Positions 25,584 to 34,897 are shown, counted from the stretch's first letter. The stretch is DNA of 50,821 nucleotides from Bowmanella yangjiangensis (GCF_017255015.1 NZ_JAFKCS010000020.1:36861-87681); one strand, 5' to 3'. Notes: generated from the letters alone by a model not told the origin. Numbers and translations are program-made.

Positions 25584-26816
25584 TTACACAGTTCGGGTGG
25601 CAATGGCGGGGGAGGTTGCTGCTGCGCGGCGGGCCGGCCCCAAAACTGCTAGCTGGCCGACCAGCCACAGAGTCAGCATGCCAACTGGAATCAGCCACCA
25701 GTGCAGTTTGGTCAAACCCAAACTCTGCACCAGATAAATATTAAGTCCAACTGTCAGTACTGCACCCAAAATCACGCCCATTGAACTAATCAAAAAGTTT
25801 TCCAGCATAAAGTAGCGTAATACTGATACTTGACTGGCACCCAGCGCGCGGCGTGTGCCGATTTGTTTGCGACGGCGATTAACATTAAAACTGGCCAGCC
25901 CGACTATACCCAGGGCTGTCACCAGGGTTAGGGTAATCATCACTGTGGTGAGGATTTTGATCATGGCCTGATCACGACGATAGGTGCGATCCCGGGTTTC
26001 CTGCATACTGCGTAATCCCCGGACAACCCGTCCTTTGTTGCTATCGGCCAGCATTTGTTCGACCGCTGGCATTAACTCGTCCAACCTTCCTGGCTCTGTA
26101 CGGATAAAGTACGTACTTGAGCTGAACAAGGTCTGCTCGGGAGACAACATGGCATTCTCCAGCCTTTCCCAGCCCACCCAAGGGGCCTGAAGCTTATCAA
26201 TAATGCCTTTGACAATGACAGGCTCGTCATCATTGATATACAAGGTTTTGCCTACGGTATCCTGATAGGACTGCTCAGGAAACAGGTTCTCGGCCAGTGC
26301 TCTGGTGATGATGATTTCCGCCGGCCAATCCCGCTGAGAGCGCTGCCGCCAGCGTATATCGCTGGGCTTGAACGCTTCACCGGCAATGAGTTCAAGGTCC
26401 AGGGTATTCAGTACATGGTCATCCACCATATAGACTGCAGTACCTACACCCTCAAACTCGGCCCCTGGCTGGGTTTGCAGACCCATCGACCAGCCGCCGC
26501 CACTAATGGGAATAGCATTTATCTGCATAGCGTCAATCACACCGGGCAGGGCGCGTATTGCATCTAAGTCCGTCTGGATCACCACCTGGTCGTTAAAATC
26601 GTCGGCAAAGCCGGTACTGGAAAGATAGAAGCTATTGGCTTCGTCAATTCCGCTGTCACGCGCCATTTGCATGGTACGTTCCATCAGGATATGCACGGCA
26701 TTGACGATAATGCACATGGTTACCGCCACTTGCAGTGCAATAAGTACCGCACCGACTTTATTGCGTGTCATGGCGCGAAAAATGGGGCCTATTTCCCAAC
26801 TTGAAAGATGTAACAT
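25584..26816 (-). CDS. MacB/FtsX-like ABC transporter permease (second copy)
   Basis: A 410-residue permease. It has an N-terminal membrane helix (MTRNKVGAVLIALQVAVTMCIIVNAVHIL), then a MacB periplasmic core domain of about 220 residues and three C-terminal helices of the FtsX domain. The FtsX motif RRRKQIGTRRALGASQVSVLRYFMLEN is clear. It has no fused ATPase, unlike E. coli MacB. ATG 26816 has AAGGAG seven bases upstream. It follows the first permease by ten bases, so the pair probably forms a heterodimer served by the single ATPase. The substrate is unknown, possibly a peptide or lipid. Confidence 0.88.
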   Translation of the reverse strand: MLHLSSWEIGPIFRAMTRNKVGAVLIALQVAVTMCIIVNAVHILMERTMQMARDSGIDEANSFYLSSTGFADDFNDQVVIQTDLDAIRALPGVIDAMQINAIPISGGGWSMGLQTQPGAEFEGVGTAVYMVDDHVLNTLDLELIAGEAFKPSDIRWRQRSQRDWPAEIIITRALAENLFPEQSYQDTVGKTLYINDDEPVIVKGIIDKLQAPWVGWERLENAMLSPEQTLFSSSTYFIRTEPGRLDELMPAVEQMLADSNKGRVVRGLRSMQETRDRTYRRDQAMIKILTTVMITLTLVTALGIVGLASFNVNRRRKQIGTRRALGASQVSVLRYFMLENFLISSMGVILGAVLTVGLNIYLVQSLGLTKLHWWLIPVGMLTLWLVGQLAVLGPARRAAATSPAIATRTV

Positions 26817-26826
26817 GATGCGCTCC

Positions 26827-28140
26827 TTACTGGCTTTTCAATTGGCTTGCCGGTGCAATACTGCAGGCGCGCCAGGTTGGATACAGTCCTGCGGCAATGC
26901 TGCTTATCAGCGATAGCAGCAAAGCCAGCAGTACCATGTTGATGTCCAGACTGGAGAGGTTGTCGGCAAAGCTGCCATATAAACTGCCGATCCCAAGTAA
27001 GCCCAGATAAGCCAGAGCCAATCCGGCAATACCACCGGTCAGGCCTATACACGCCGTTTCTACCAAATGTTGATAAAACAAAGCCTGGCGAGAGGCGCCT
27101 ATGGCTCGGCGTAAGCCAATCTCAGCAGACTTGCCACTGAACTTGGCGAGTAGCAATCCCACGGTATTAAGCAGGCATACCACCAGGAACATCAGGCTTA
27201 GCCATAGCATGACTCTGGCATCATCGGTGACAACTTGGCGGTTTTCCATCCATTGCATTACATCGGACAGACGATTGTTCAATGGCCGGGGGAAGCGCCC
27301 CAAGGCTTTCTGTTCATTGGCATAGTTATTCAAAAATGCCAGATAAGCTTGTTTGTCCTGTTCTTCGGGCAACTCCACCCACATCTGATAGTTGATGCAT
27401 TCAGAACGGAGAAATCCGGCAAAGCTGTCATCTTCCGGGGTTTTCCAGCAGTTGGTGTTACCACCGTTGGGTAGTTGCAGTTCTTCTTTGAGCAAAAACG
27501 GGATATACAGATCTTCAGGTTCTTCAAATGCGCCTGTGCCAACATCGTAGAATTTGGGGGCTGGGTACCAGCTTTCTAATACACCCACCACGGTGAACTG
27601 GCGTCCCGCGAGTCTTAAACTGCGGCCAACTGAGTTTTCACCGCCAAAAATCTTGTCATTGCTTTTTCGGCTTAGTACCACCACTTGCTCACGACCTTTA
27701 TCGGCGCTGGCCTGCCAATGTCCGCCATACAAAAAGGGCACGTCAAACATCGGAAAAAACTCGTTTGTGGTCAGTCGAATATAAGCGTTAAAGGGCTTGG
27801 CATCCTGGCTCGGCGGCTCTACTACTGCGGCCGTGGTAGCCATAATTACTTGGCGCTGGGCCTTTTGTGCGGCGTATAAGTTGTTGGCGTCTGTCCAGGT
27901 CAGCTGTTCCGGTGGCTCATTGGGTTCTTCAGCCGGTTCGTTCGGGTCCCAGCTGTCCACCTGCACGTAATAAAGCTGGTCGCTTTTCTGCGGGATAGGG
28001 TTCGAAGACATCAGATAGTTGACCGTGATAGTGGTCATGCTGGCACCAATGCCCAAGGCGATGGCGGCCACCATGAGCGCACTGAGAATCGGATTCCGAC
28101 GTATGCTAAGCAGCGCCAGCCGCAGATAGTAGTTAAACAT
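26827..28140 (-). CDS. MacB/FtsX-like ABC transporter permease (first copy)
   Basis: A 437-residue permease with the same plan as its neighbour: MFNYYLRLALLSIRRNPILSAL followed by a membrane helix, a periplasmic core of about 240 residues, and a C-terminal FtsX domain with KSAEIGLRRAIGASRQALFYQHLVE. ATG 28140 is chosen because GGGAG lies six bases before it and family homology begins there. It overlaps the ATPase stop by eight bases. The two permeases are clearly paralogous but diverged, indicating different partners within one exporter. Confidence 0.88.
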   Translation of the reverse strand: MFNYYLRLALLSIRRNPILSALMVAAIALGIGASMTTITVNYLMSSNPIPQKSDQLYYVQVDSWDPNEPAEEPNEPPEQLTWTDANNLYAAQKAQRQVIMATTAAVVEPPSQDAKPFNAYIRLTTNEFFPMFDVPFLYGGHWQASADKGREQVVVLSRKSNDKIFGGENSVGRSLRLAGRQFTVVGVLESWYPAPKFYDVGTGAFEEPEDLYIPFLLKEELQLPNGGNTNCWKTPEDDSFAGFLRSECINYQMWVELPEEQDKQAYLAFLNNYANEQKALGRFPRPLNNRLSDVMQWMENRQVVTDDARVMLWLSLMFLVVCLLNTVGLLLAKFSGKSAEIGLRRAIGASRQALFYQHLVETACIGLTGGIAGLALAYLGLLGIGSLYGSFADNLSSLDINMVLLALLLSLISSIAAGLYPTWRACSIAPASQLKSQ

Positions 28141-28864
28141 GGCGGGCTCCCGATGCGCTGATGCTGGCAATCGGCTCCGGCGCGCTGGCCGAGATGTGTG
28201 TAACGTCACTGACCTTGCCGTCTTTGACAAAGATATTGCGCTTGGCTTCCCGCGCCAGAGAAGGATCATGAGTCACCATGACAATAGTGGTGCCTTCATC
28301 ATTGATATCTTTGAGTAGCTGCATCACGCTGTGCGCCATCTTGCTATCAAGGTTTCCGGTGGGTTCATCCGCCAGTAAAAATCTCGGCTCGCCGGCCAGC
28401 GCCCGGGCAATGGCAACCCGCTGTTGTTGGCCACCGGATAACTGGGCTGGTAGGTGTTTCATTCGGTTCGCCAGGCCCACTAATTCCAGGCAACGCTCAA
28501 TGCGGCGCTTTCGTTCACTGCCGTTAAAACCTCGATAACGCAGTGGTACATCGACGTTGTCGAACAAGTCCAGATCGGGGATCAAATTGAAGCTTTGGAA
28601 GATAAAGCCAATTTTCTCATTACGCAGGCGACTGCGCTGGGTGTCGTTAAGATGACGAACATTCTCACCATCTAAGTCGTAGACGCCATCATCAAAGCTC
28701 TCAAGTAAGCCAGCAATGTTTAAAAAGGTGGTTTTCCCCGAGCCAGACGGGCCGGTGACGGTCACAAACTCACCTTCTTTAACGTGCAGATTGAAATCGC
28801 TCAGGGCGCGGGTTTCTACCAGATCAGTACGGAATATTTTGGTCACGTTCTGCATGTTCAACAT
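28133..28864 (-). CDS. ABC transporter ATP-binding protein (LolD/MacB type)
   Basis: A 243-residue ATPase with Walker A GPSGSGKTT (38-46), signature LSGGQQQR, Walker B FLLADEPT and the H-loop VMVTHD. FIFQSFNLIPDLDLFDNV is typical of the LolD/MacB subfamily, which works with FtsX-fold permeases by mechanotransmission instead of membrane passage. It lies between the adaptor and the two permease genes, so it should energise both. Confidence 0.93.
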   Translation of the reverse strand: MLNMQNVTKIFRTDLVETRALSDFNLHVKEGEFVTVTGPSGSGKTTFLNIAGLLESFDDGVYDLDGENVRHLNDTQRSRLRNEKIGFIFQSFNLIPDLDLFDNVDVPLRYRGFNGSERKRRIERCLELVGLANRMKHLPAQLSGGQQQRVAIARALAGEPRFLLADEPTGNLDSKMAHSVMQLLKDINDEGTTIVMVTHDPSLAREAKRNIFVKDGKVSDVTHISASAPEPIASISASGARHV

Positions 28865-28914
28865 AATAGATTTCCTTTTTTATTTGTGCGTAGCCAGGCA
28901 AATGGCCGTGCTTG

Positions 28915-30186
28915 CTAGTTGGTGATTTGGATCCACTCGGCGCCGTCAAATTGCTCGGTACCTGAAACAATGATGGTGTCGCCTGCTTGCAGGCCTGCCA
29001 GAATTTCCACACTGGATAAACTGCGGGCACCGGTTTCTATGCGCTGGCGTTTGGCCATACCATCGCGCACTACGTAGGCAATAGTGCCGTTGCCACTTTC
29101 CAGAAACTGGCCGCGCTGGACCATCAGAACATTGGTTTTGTTCTCCATCAGGATTCTGGTCGTCAGGCGCTGATTCTGACGCAGCCCTTTAGGCGTGGAG
29201 GCGGCAAAACGCACCCGTCCGGTCACTTGATTGTTCTCAATCTCAGGGGAGAGAGTAACCAGGGTGGCGGGGTGCGTTTCGCCATTGAAATTGACTTGAG
29301 CATCCATGCCGATGGCGAGATCGTCTGCATAGCTTTCCGGTATTGAGACTTCCAGCTCGAATTGACTGAGGTCCACCACAGATAAAATGGCCTGGTGGCG
29401 GGTCACCTGATTTTTATCTTGTACGGCCAGGTTACCGACAATACCCTTAACCGGTGAGCGCAGGGTCAGTTCATCGACCTTACGTTGCAGGTCGGCGACC
29501 AGTAATTGTTGGCGATCTACTTGTAGTTGTTGCGAGCGAATTTCAAAGGCCAGGCTTTCTTCGTCAAGTTTGGCATCTTGCACAGCATGCTGATGAACCA
29601 GACGGGCGTTTTCTAGTTCGTCCTGGGCTTTTTCAAAGTCAATCTGACTGATAGTCGCACTGGCATAGGCCTTGTCTGCCCGACGCTTTTCCCGTTCAGC
29701 GGCAACCAGTGAGACATTGGCCATGTCAACAGACTTTTGGTTTTCGAGGTGCTGAATTTTGGCCTGAATTCGTTTTCTATCCAGTTCCATTTTCTGCTTC
29801 TGTAAACTGGATTCTTCCTGCTTGAGTTCGTTGGTTAACTCTGGGCTGTCGATACTCGCCAGTTCCTGGCCTTTTTCAACCTGGGCACCGGCATCCACAC
29901 TAAAACTGATGGTTCCTTGTGCCGGGCTATATAAGCGCGGACTCACGGCAGCCACCACTTGTGCTTGTACTGATAAGTCGCGAACAAAGTCCCCTTGTAC
30001 AACATCGGCCAAGCGAAGGCGCTGCAAAGGAATGGATGCTTGTGCGCTGGACCACTGATTTAAGGTTGGAAACAGCAGCAGCGTAGCACTGGTGAGTATT
30101 AAGCCGGTGATGATAAGGTAAGTTTTCTTGCGGCTGGCTTTGGGCGCCAGCAACACGTCCTGACCGCTGGTATCGGTTATGCTCAT
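28915..30186 (-). CDS. Periplasmic adaptor, HlyD/MacA-like membrane-fusion protein
   Basis: A 423-residue protein. An N-terminal membrane anchor (TYLIITGLILTSATLLLFP) is followed by a lipoyl-like half (APAQGTISFSVDAGAQVEKGQEL in essence), a long coiled coil of Lys/Glu/Gln-rich helices (about 120-230), the second lipoyl half and a beta-barrel. ATG 30186 (AGGGGA upstream) is preferred to an in-frame TTG at 30213. It leads the four-gene minus-strand operon. No TolC gene lies next to it, so it presumably borrows an outer-membrane channel encoded elsewhere. Confidence 0.88.
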   Translation of the reverse strand: MSITDTSGQDVLLAPKASRKKTYLIITGLILTSATLLLFPTLNQWSSAQASIPLQRLRLADVVQGDFVRDLSVQAQVVAAVSPRLYSPAQGTISFSVDAGAQVEKGQELASIDSPELTNELKQEESSLQKQKMELDRKRIQAKIQHLENQKSVDMANVSLVAAEREKRRADKAYASATISQIDFEKAQDELENARLVHQHAVQDAKLDEESLAFEIRSQQLQVDRQQLLVADLQRKVDELTLRSPVKGIVGNLAVQDKNQVTRHQAILSVVDLSQFELEVSIPESYADDLAIGMDAQVNFNGETHPATLVTLSPEIENNQVTGRVRFAASTPKGLRQNQRLTTRILMENKTNVLMVQRGQFLESGNGTIAYVVRDGMAKRQRIETGARSLSSVEILAGLQAGDTIIVSGTEQFDGAEWIQITN

Positions 30187-30322
30187 GGTATTTTCCCCTG
30201 GGTAACTGAACAATCGATGTGTAAGTCGAGGGGCTGTGGCAGAAAGTTGATATGGGGGTTGTAAGGAAATGTGTATTTTCTGTTAAATCGGCTGAGAACC
30301 TGCTGAATGGGAGATGTTTCTT

Positions 30323-30703
30323 GTGATTAGTTTGTTTTATGCCGGTTGGTCACTGTTACTGGTACTGTGGTTGTCAGTGCAAGTTATCAGACGGCGTCGA
30401 TTACATCAGGTGGCTGTAGGTGACGGTGGGCACAAAGACCTGCAACTTGCCATCAGAGCTCATGCTAATGCGCTGGAGTATTTGCCTCTGGCGCTATTGA
30501 TGATGTTTATGTTGGAGCAGCAGCATTTAAGCCCATGGTTAATTCATGGTCTGGGTATTACCTTATTGATGGGGCGTGTTGTGCATGCTGCAGCTATGCC
30601 CAGACGTAACCTCAGGTTACGTGTTGTGGGCATGGCGATGACCTTTCTGGTGTTATTGGCCGGGGCGCTGCTGGGCATTACCTTGGCCCTGATTCGTTTG
30701 TGA
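30323..30703 (+). CDS. MAPEG family membrane protein
   Basis: A protein of about 126 residues with four predicted membrane helices. RAHANALEYLPLALLMM is the MAPEG pattern (R-x-H-x-N-x-x-E-Y-x-P), and HAAAMPRRNLRLRVVGM follows. The family includes glutathione-dependent membrane enzymes. An ATG at 30314 abuts the GGGAG ribosome site with no spacing, so GTG 30323, nine bases from it, is the likelier start. It is divergent from the MacA-like gene and followed closely by the DUF2937 gene. Confidence 0.85.
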   Translation: MISLFYAGWSLLLVLWLSVQVIRRRRLHQVAVGDGGHKDLQLAIRAHANALEYLPLALLMMFMLEQQHLSPWLIHGLGITLLMGRVVHAAAMPRRNLRLRVVGMAMTFLVLLAGALLGITLALIRL

Positions 30704-30710
30704 GGAAAAT

Positions 30711-31232
30711 ATGCTATCTGCCTTAGTCAATAAACTGGTTGAATATCTGCGTTTGTTGCTATTTATGGCGGCAGTGCTGATTGGTGTGCAAGCACCGGGC
30801 TTTATCCAGCAATATGAGAATACCTTAGCTGCCCATTTAGCCGAGGCTAAGCGTAGTGTCACCCCTTTTATGCAAGATGCCAACTTGCATACCAACGGCG
30901 ATATCCATGCGTTAATTCAGCGTTATCAGCAAAACCAGGATGCCGCGGTGCGTGACGGGGGAGACAATATTGAGGAATTGCTGCAACGGGTTGAATATCT
31001 AGAGAGAATGCTAGAACAGCTTAGTACTAACGCCTTGCAACGTGGCTACTATGCATTGGTCCAACCCGATCCTGAATTATTCAGTGAAGTCAGTGCTGCC
31101 TATGATTATCGGGTGCCATTAAATGCCACCGCCATCATCTGGGGATTGTGTTGCGGCATAGTGTTGGCGGGGTTATTTGACCTGTTTATTGGACTTTTTC
31201 TCTGGATGTTGCCCACCCGACAAAAGGCCTGA
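30711..31232 (+). CDS. DUF2937 family membrane protein
   Basis: A 173-residue protein with one N-terminal helix (YLRLLLFMAAVLIGVQAP) followed by GFIQQYENTLAAHLAEAKRS, the DUF2937 pattern. A soluble, probably periplasmic, helical stretch and a C-terminal helix (IIWGLCCGIVLAGLFDLFIGLFLWML) complete it. It lies seven bases after the MAPEG stop, so the two are probably co-transcribed. Function is unknown. Confidence 0.8.
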   Translation: MLSALVNKLVEYLRLLLFMAAVLIGVQAPGFIQQYENTLAAHLAEAKRSVTPFMQDANLHTNGDIHALIQRYQQNQDAAVRDGGDNIEELLQRVEYLERMLEQLSTNALQRGYYALVQPDPELFSEVSAAYDYRVPLNATAIIWGLCCGIVLAGLFDLFIGLFLWMLPTRQKA

Positions 31233-31268
31233 CTATACTCAAATAACTAAGCCGTTGGAGCATTCAGA

Positions 31269-32336
31269 ATGCTTAAGCACAGTGTTTTACTTGTATGTTG
31301 CTGGCTACTGAGTTTCGCCGCACAGGCGACCTCTGTGATGTTTGTATCCCCCTCTACTCCTGATGATCCCTTTTTCAGCCGGGTTGAGCTTTTTACCCGC
31401 TTGGCAGCGCAAAATCTGGGTATGGAATTGATGGTAGTCTATGGTGATGCGCATCGAATTTACCAGCATGCAGAGTTGGAAAAGCGCTTAGCCAGCGACC
31501 AACCCGACTATTTATTGGTGCAAGTGTATTCAGGCTCCGGCAAAGCCTTATTCGAGCTTTTAAAGCGTTACCCCAAGGTCAGCGTTATCAGCCTTGAACA
31601 TCTTTTGCTTAATCATGAGACCGAGGATGTAGGCCTGCCAGGCCAGCATTATCCAAATTGGATTGCCGAGGTTGCCTTTGACAATGTGGCGGCGAGCGAA
31701 CTACTAAGCAGCTATTTGCTCAGTGCATGTCAGGAAAATGCGCAGGCTGGGCGTCCCGGTGTGGTTGGAGTGAATGGGTTGCATGGTCAGGAAGCGCTGC
31801 AGCGTCAGACCGGACTGGTGGAAGAGGTTGATCAAAGACCGCCATTTTTGGTTCATCAGGTGGTCAATGCCAAATGGCAACGGCCACTGGCTGTTCAGCA
31901 AACCAAAGCACTGCTGGGACGCTATCCCGATACAAGTGTTATCTGGTCAGCGTCTGATTGGATGGCGCTCGGCGTAGCAGAGGCGGTTGAACCTTTAACC
32001 AGAAAGGGCCTGACTTATTGCATCGGTGGGTTTGATTGGATCCCTGAAGTTGTTGATGCAATTAAATCTGGCCAAGTGACCGCCAGTGTTGGTGGGCACT
32101 TTATGATAGGTGCCTGGGCACTTGTGATGGCGTACGATCATTTGCATGGCAGATTGCCCGCATATGTGAAAAGCGGTGAGGCGGTATTTGATATGCACTT
32201 GATGCATAAAGACAATGTTAAGGAATTGGCGCCTTGGTTGGATCCTAAAGCCTGGCAAACAGTGGATTTTCGCTCATTCAGCTTGTTCAAAAACCCGGGT
32301 TTGAACAGATATCGTTTTGTTTTACCTGGCTCTTAA
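31269..32336 (+). CDS. Periplasmic sugar-type substrate-binding protein (Peripla_BP_4-like), orphan
   Basis: A 355-residue protein with signal peptide ending near AAQATS. The fold is that of type I periplasmic binding proteins: VMFVSPSTPDDPFFSRVELFTRLAA, later GVVGVNGLHGQEALQRQTGL, then VIWSASDWMALGVAEAV and GGFDWIPEVVDAIKSGQVTASVGG. No ABC transporter genes are adjacent. Such orphan proteins in Alteromonadales and Vibrionales often feed sensor kinases (LuxP-like) instead of transport. No sensor kinase lies next to it here. Its TAA overlaps the TAA of the convergent gene. Confidence 0.82.
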   Translation: MLKHSVLLVCCWLLSFAAQATSVMFVSPSTPDDPFFSRVELFTRLAAQNLGMELMVVYGDAHRIYQHAELEKRLASDQPDYLLVQVYSGSGKALFELLKRYPKVSVISLEHLLLNHETEDVGLPGQHYPNWIAEVAFDNVAASELLSSYLLSACQENAQAGRPGVVGVNGLHGQEALQRQTGLVEEVDQRPPFLVHQVVNAKWQRPLAVQQTKALLGRYPDTSVIWSASDWMALGVAEAVEPLTRKGLTYCIGGFDWIPEVVDAIKSGQVTASVGGHFMIGAWALVMAYDHLHGRLPAYVKSGEAVFDMHLMHKDNVKELAPWLDPKAWQTVDFRSFSLFKNPGLNRYRFVLPGS

Positions 32337-33076
32337 AATGCCTTATAAGGCAGTTGCTGGTCGATAGTCTTACGTAGTTTCTTTCGTTTGAATAACGTCA
32401 GGGTGCCTCGTTGTGGCATTAGCGCGGCACCGAGATTGATGCCAGTGATATTGCCTTTCGCCCAATTTTTTCTTGCAGGTTCGCCGCCCAAGATTACGAA
32501 ATCGAGTTCGTTATAGTAACGACGTTTCTTGGTCCATATATCATGTCCAATAAGGCAGTCCAGTAACTGAACTAAACTCGCTTGGATAAAACCTTCTTCG
32601 CTAAAGTGTTTTAAGGGGGCTGCGCTTACCAGACCTAGCGGTGGGTATTTTCTTTGCTCAATAATGTAGGCGATAGGAAGTGCTTGTAAGAGAGGAGGGA
32701 TGTTGACCAAATCGCATTTGAGCTCAAGGTTCTGATTAAAAGCCCATTGGCCTCCCGCCATATACCAGTGCAGATAATGTCCGCGTTGCAATGCGTCCAG
32801 CAACATAAGTTCATGCAACCCTAGCACCGAGAAGAACCAGGGTTGCATTAATAAATTCAGTACTTCGCGGCTTTCTATGCCTGGATCTATCAAGTTACCT
32901 GCACAAAATAACCTATCCTGACGAGGATCAAACTGGGCTTTATGCAGCGCATGTTTTAAGGCGCTGTATTGGCCGGCGATATCACCTACAAAGTAGTCCT
33001 TACCTCGCCAATTAGCCTCAAGTCTGCGTAAGCGCGTGAATGACCCTAGCATTTGGGCCAGATTTTGATGATTCAT
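32333..33076 (-). CDS. Degenerate PPP-type phosphatase-fold protein (predicted pseudoenzyme)
   Basis: A 247-residue protein aligning by motif order to PrpA/ApaH-like serine/threonine phosphatases. The three metal/catalytic motifs are altered: GDIHG is GDIAG (31-35), GDLIDRG is GNLIDPG (60-66), and GNHE is GLHE (86-89). The later VHAG motif reads VSAAP, and the terminal H-x-DTGA region reads GINLGAALMP. The scaffold (FDPRQDRLF, LLMQPWFFSVLG) is otherwise well kept and the frame is intact. The protein is therefore probably a non-catalytic binding or regulatory protein. ATG 33076 is chosen over a TTG at 33139. Confidence 0.75.
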   Translation of the reverse strand: MNHQNLAQMLGSFTRLRRLEANWRGKDYFVGDIAGQYSALKHALHKAQFDPRQDRLFCAGNLIDPGIESREVLNLLMQPWFFSVLGLHELMLLDALQRGHYLHWYMAGGQWAFNQNLELKCDLVNIPPLLQALPIAYIIEQRKYPPLGLVSAAPLKHFSEEGFIQASLVQLLDCLIGHDIWTKKRRYYNELDFVILGGEPARKNWAKGNITGINLGAALMPQRGTLTLFKRKKLRKTIDQQLPYKAF

Positions 33077-33258
33077 GGACGTCCCGATCTCTGGGTTATC
33101 ACAGGCCGCCCTGTGTGGTTTTTCGCCATAATCCGCCAACCTAGCAGTTTTTGTTGTTAGAGCAATGGGATCATAAATATTTAATAGTCCTACCTAGATT
33201 GAAATAAACGACTTAGGCCTCATTGAGCAAGGCTTGCAACATTACAAGGAGTGCCATT

Positions 33259-33810
33259 ATGCGAGCGTTACCCGTATTGGAAACAGAGCGACTGATATTA
33301 AGAAATCTCGAGGATTCGGATGCTGATGCCTTGTTTACTATTTTTTCTGACCCTCAGGTAATGACGTATTGGCATACGCCTCCCTGGTCGGTCATCAGTG
33401 ATGCGCAAAACTACATCGCCGCAGCCCACCAAGGCATGTTGGTTGATGAACAATACGTTTTTGCTATTGTGGACAAGCACAACCATACCTTGATGGGGAA
33501 ATGCCTGTTATGGCAAATCGTTCAGAGCTCGCAGCGAGCGGAAATTGGTTTTGGTTTAGGTGTTCCTTTTTGGGGTAAAGGGTATATTCAGGAAGCCGGT
33601 CGAGCGCTGCTTGAATTTGCTTTTAAGCAGATGGCGTTAAACCGTATTGAAGCGGAAATTGATCCAGATAATACCGGCTCTGCCAAAGCGTTACTGCGAT
33701 TAGGTTTTGAGCAGGAAGGACATCTGCGTCAGCGCTGGATTGTTGATGGGCACAAATCTGACTCTGCCTTGTATGGATTACTTCGCGAGGATTGGGCGCT
33801 AAATTCTTAG
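33259..33810 (+). CDS. GNAT family N-acetyltransferase (RimJ/RimL type)
   Basis: A 183-residue protein. LETERLILRNLEDSDADALF opens the Acetyltransf_3 domain. The acetyl-CoA motif region reads GFGLGVPFWGKGYIQEAGRALLEFAF, and NRIEAEIDPDNTGSAKALLRLGFEQEGHLRQRW is the typical second half. ATG 33259 has AAGGAG eight bases before it. It could modify an N-terminal amino group, an amino acid or an antibiotic. No neighbour points to the substrate. Confidence 0.9.
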   Translation: MRALPVLETERLILRNLEDSDADALFTIFSDPQVMTYWHTPPWSVISDAQNYIAAAHQGMLVDEQYVFAIVDKHNHTLMGKCLLWQIVQSSQRAEIGFGLGVPFWGKGYIQEAGRALLEFAFKQMALNRIEAEIDPDNTGSAKALLRLGFEQEGHLRQRWIVDGHKSDSALYGLLREDWALNS

Positions 33811-33953
33811 CCATTATTATGCCAAGTAAACCGACTTTCGACGGCCGATTTCTTAGGTAAATAGGCGCTATCCGGTAATTTTTGCTATTGCGGCATTTAA
33901 ACTCTTTATTCGAACCTCATATTTACACTAATAGCGATATTGTGGAGCCTTCG

Positions 33954-34640
33954 ATGCCGCATACCAAACCGGCCAGTCTGGGGCGGGCTATGCTGATAGC
34001 CTGCTTATCACTTTGTCTACTGTGGTGGGTGAAACTGGCGGAGACGTTTTTCGCTTTAAATCTCAGCGCATTGGCCTTAGTTCCGGGGAGTGCAGTCGGG
34101 CTGACGGGTATTATTACTGCGCCATTTTTGCATGCCTCCTATATACATCTATTTAGCAATAGCTTGCCTGTGTTGGTGCTAGGGACATTGTTTCTCTATG
34201 GCTATCCACGTTCATGGAAGCCAGCCTTATTGCTTATTTGGCTGCTTTCAGGTGTCGGCGTATGGTTATTTGCCAGGCATGCACCCCATGTGGGGGCAAG
34301 TGGCGTGATCCACGGCGTGTTTTTTTACTTGCTGATATCCGCCATTATCCGCCGCGACAAACTGTCTGTGGCGCTGATGATGGTCGGTTTTTTCCTTTAC
34401 GGCGGTATGGTGATGAGTATTTTCCCCACAGAGCCGCAAATATCCTTTGAATATCACTTTTTTGGTGCTGTGGCCGGATGTCTGGCATCGGTGTTTTTTC
34501 AACATCGGGATCCTAAACCTGTGGTTGAGCCGCCAGTGGTCATAGACGATGACGAGCCAGATCCCCTTATTGGTGATCAGTGGCAGCAATCATCCGCTGA
34601 GTCTGAACAAGAGTGGCCTTCGCATCGCCGTGATAACTAG
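33954..34640 (+). CDS. Rhomboid family intramembrane serine protease
   Basis: A 228-residue inner-membrane protein. HASYIHLFSNSLPVLVLG (60-77) is the rhomboid H-x-N-like loop with Asn69. HVGASGVIHG contains the nucleophile Ser116 (GASG), and ISFEYHFFGAVAG contains the catalytic His168. A charged C-terminal tail of about 50 residues is rich in Asp, Pro and Glu. ATG 33954 with TGGAG upstream gives the compact family length; a longer frame from 33882 lacks support. The substrate is unknown. Confidence 0.88.
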   Translation: MPHTKPASLGRAMLIACLSLCLLWWVKLAETFFALNLSALALVPGSAVGLTGIITAPFLHASYIHLFSNSLPVLVLGTLFLYGYPRSWKPALLLIWLLSGVGVWLFARHAPHVGASGVIHGVFFYLLISAIIRRDKLSVALMMVGFFLYGGMVMSIFPTEPQISFEYHFFGAVAGCLASVFFQHRDPKPVVEPPVVIDDDEPDPLIGDQWQQSSAESEQEWPSHRRDN

Positions 34641-34672
34641 ACTGGGGTGACCTTTTCAGTGCAAACCCAGTC
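34640..34672 (+). terminator. Weak stem-loop after the rhomboid gene
   Basis: GACTGGG (34640-34646) pairs with CCCAGTC (34666-34672) around a 19-base loop, without a clear T run. It may be a weak terminator. The remaining stretch to 34897 shows nothing I can assign. Confidence 0.35.
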
Positions 34673-34897
34673 GAATTAAATCTATGTCGTTTACGAAGCC
34701 CTGCGTTGTTATTTGTCGTCCAAGTGCAGGGGATAAAGTCCACTCTTTTATGCTCTAATGGCCCACAGACGTTGAAAATTCAACGCTTAAAAGACAAATC
34801 GTTGTTAATAAATGCCAATCTATCAGGTACTTGCTTCTATTCTCTAAATAGTCTGGCTACAATGGGGCACGTATTGCTGTAACCGGCACGTTATTGA

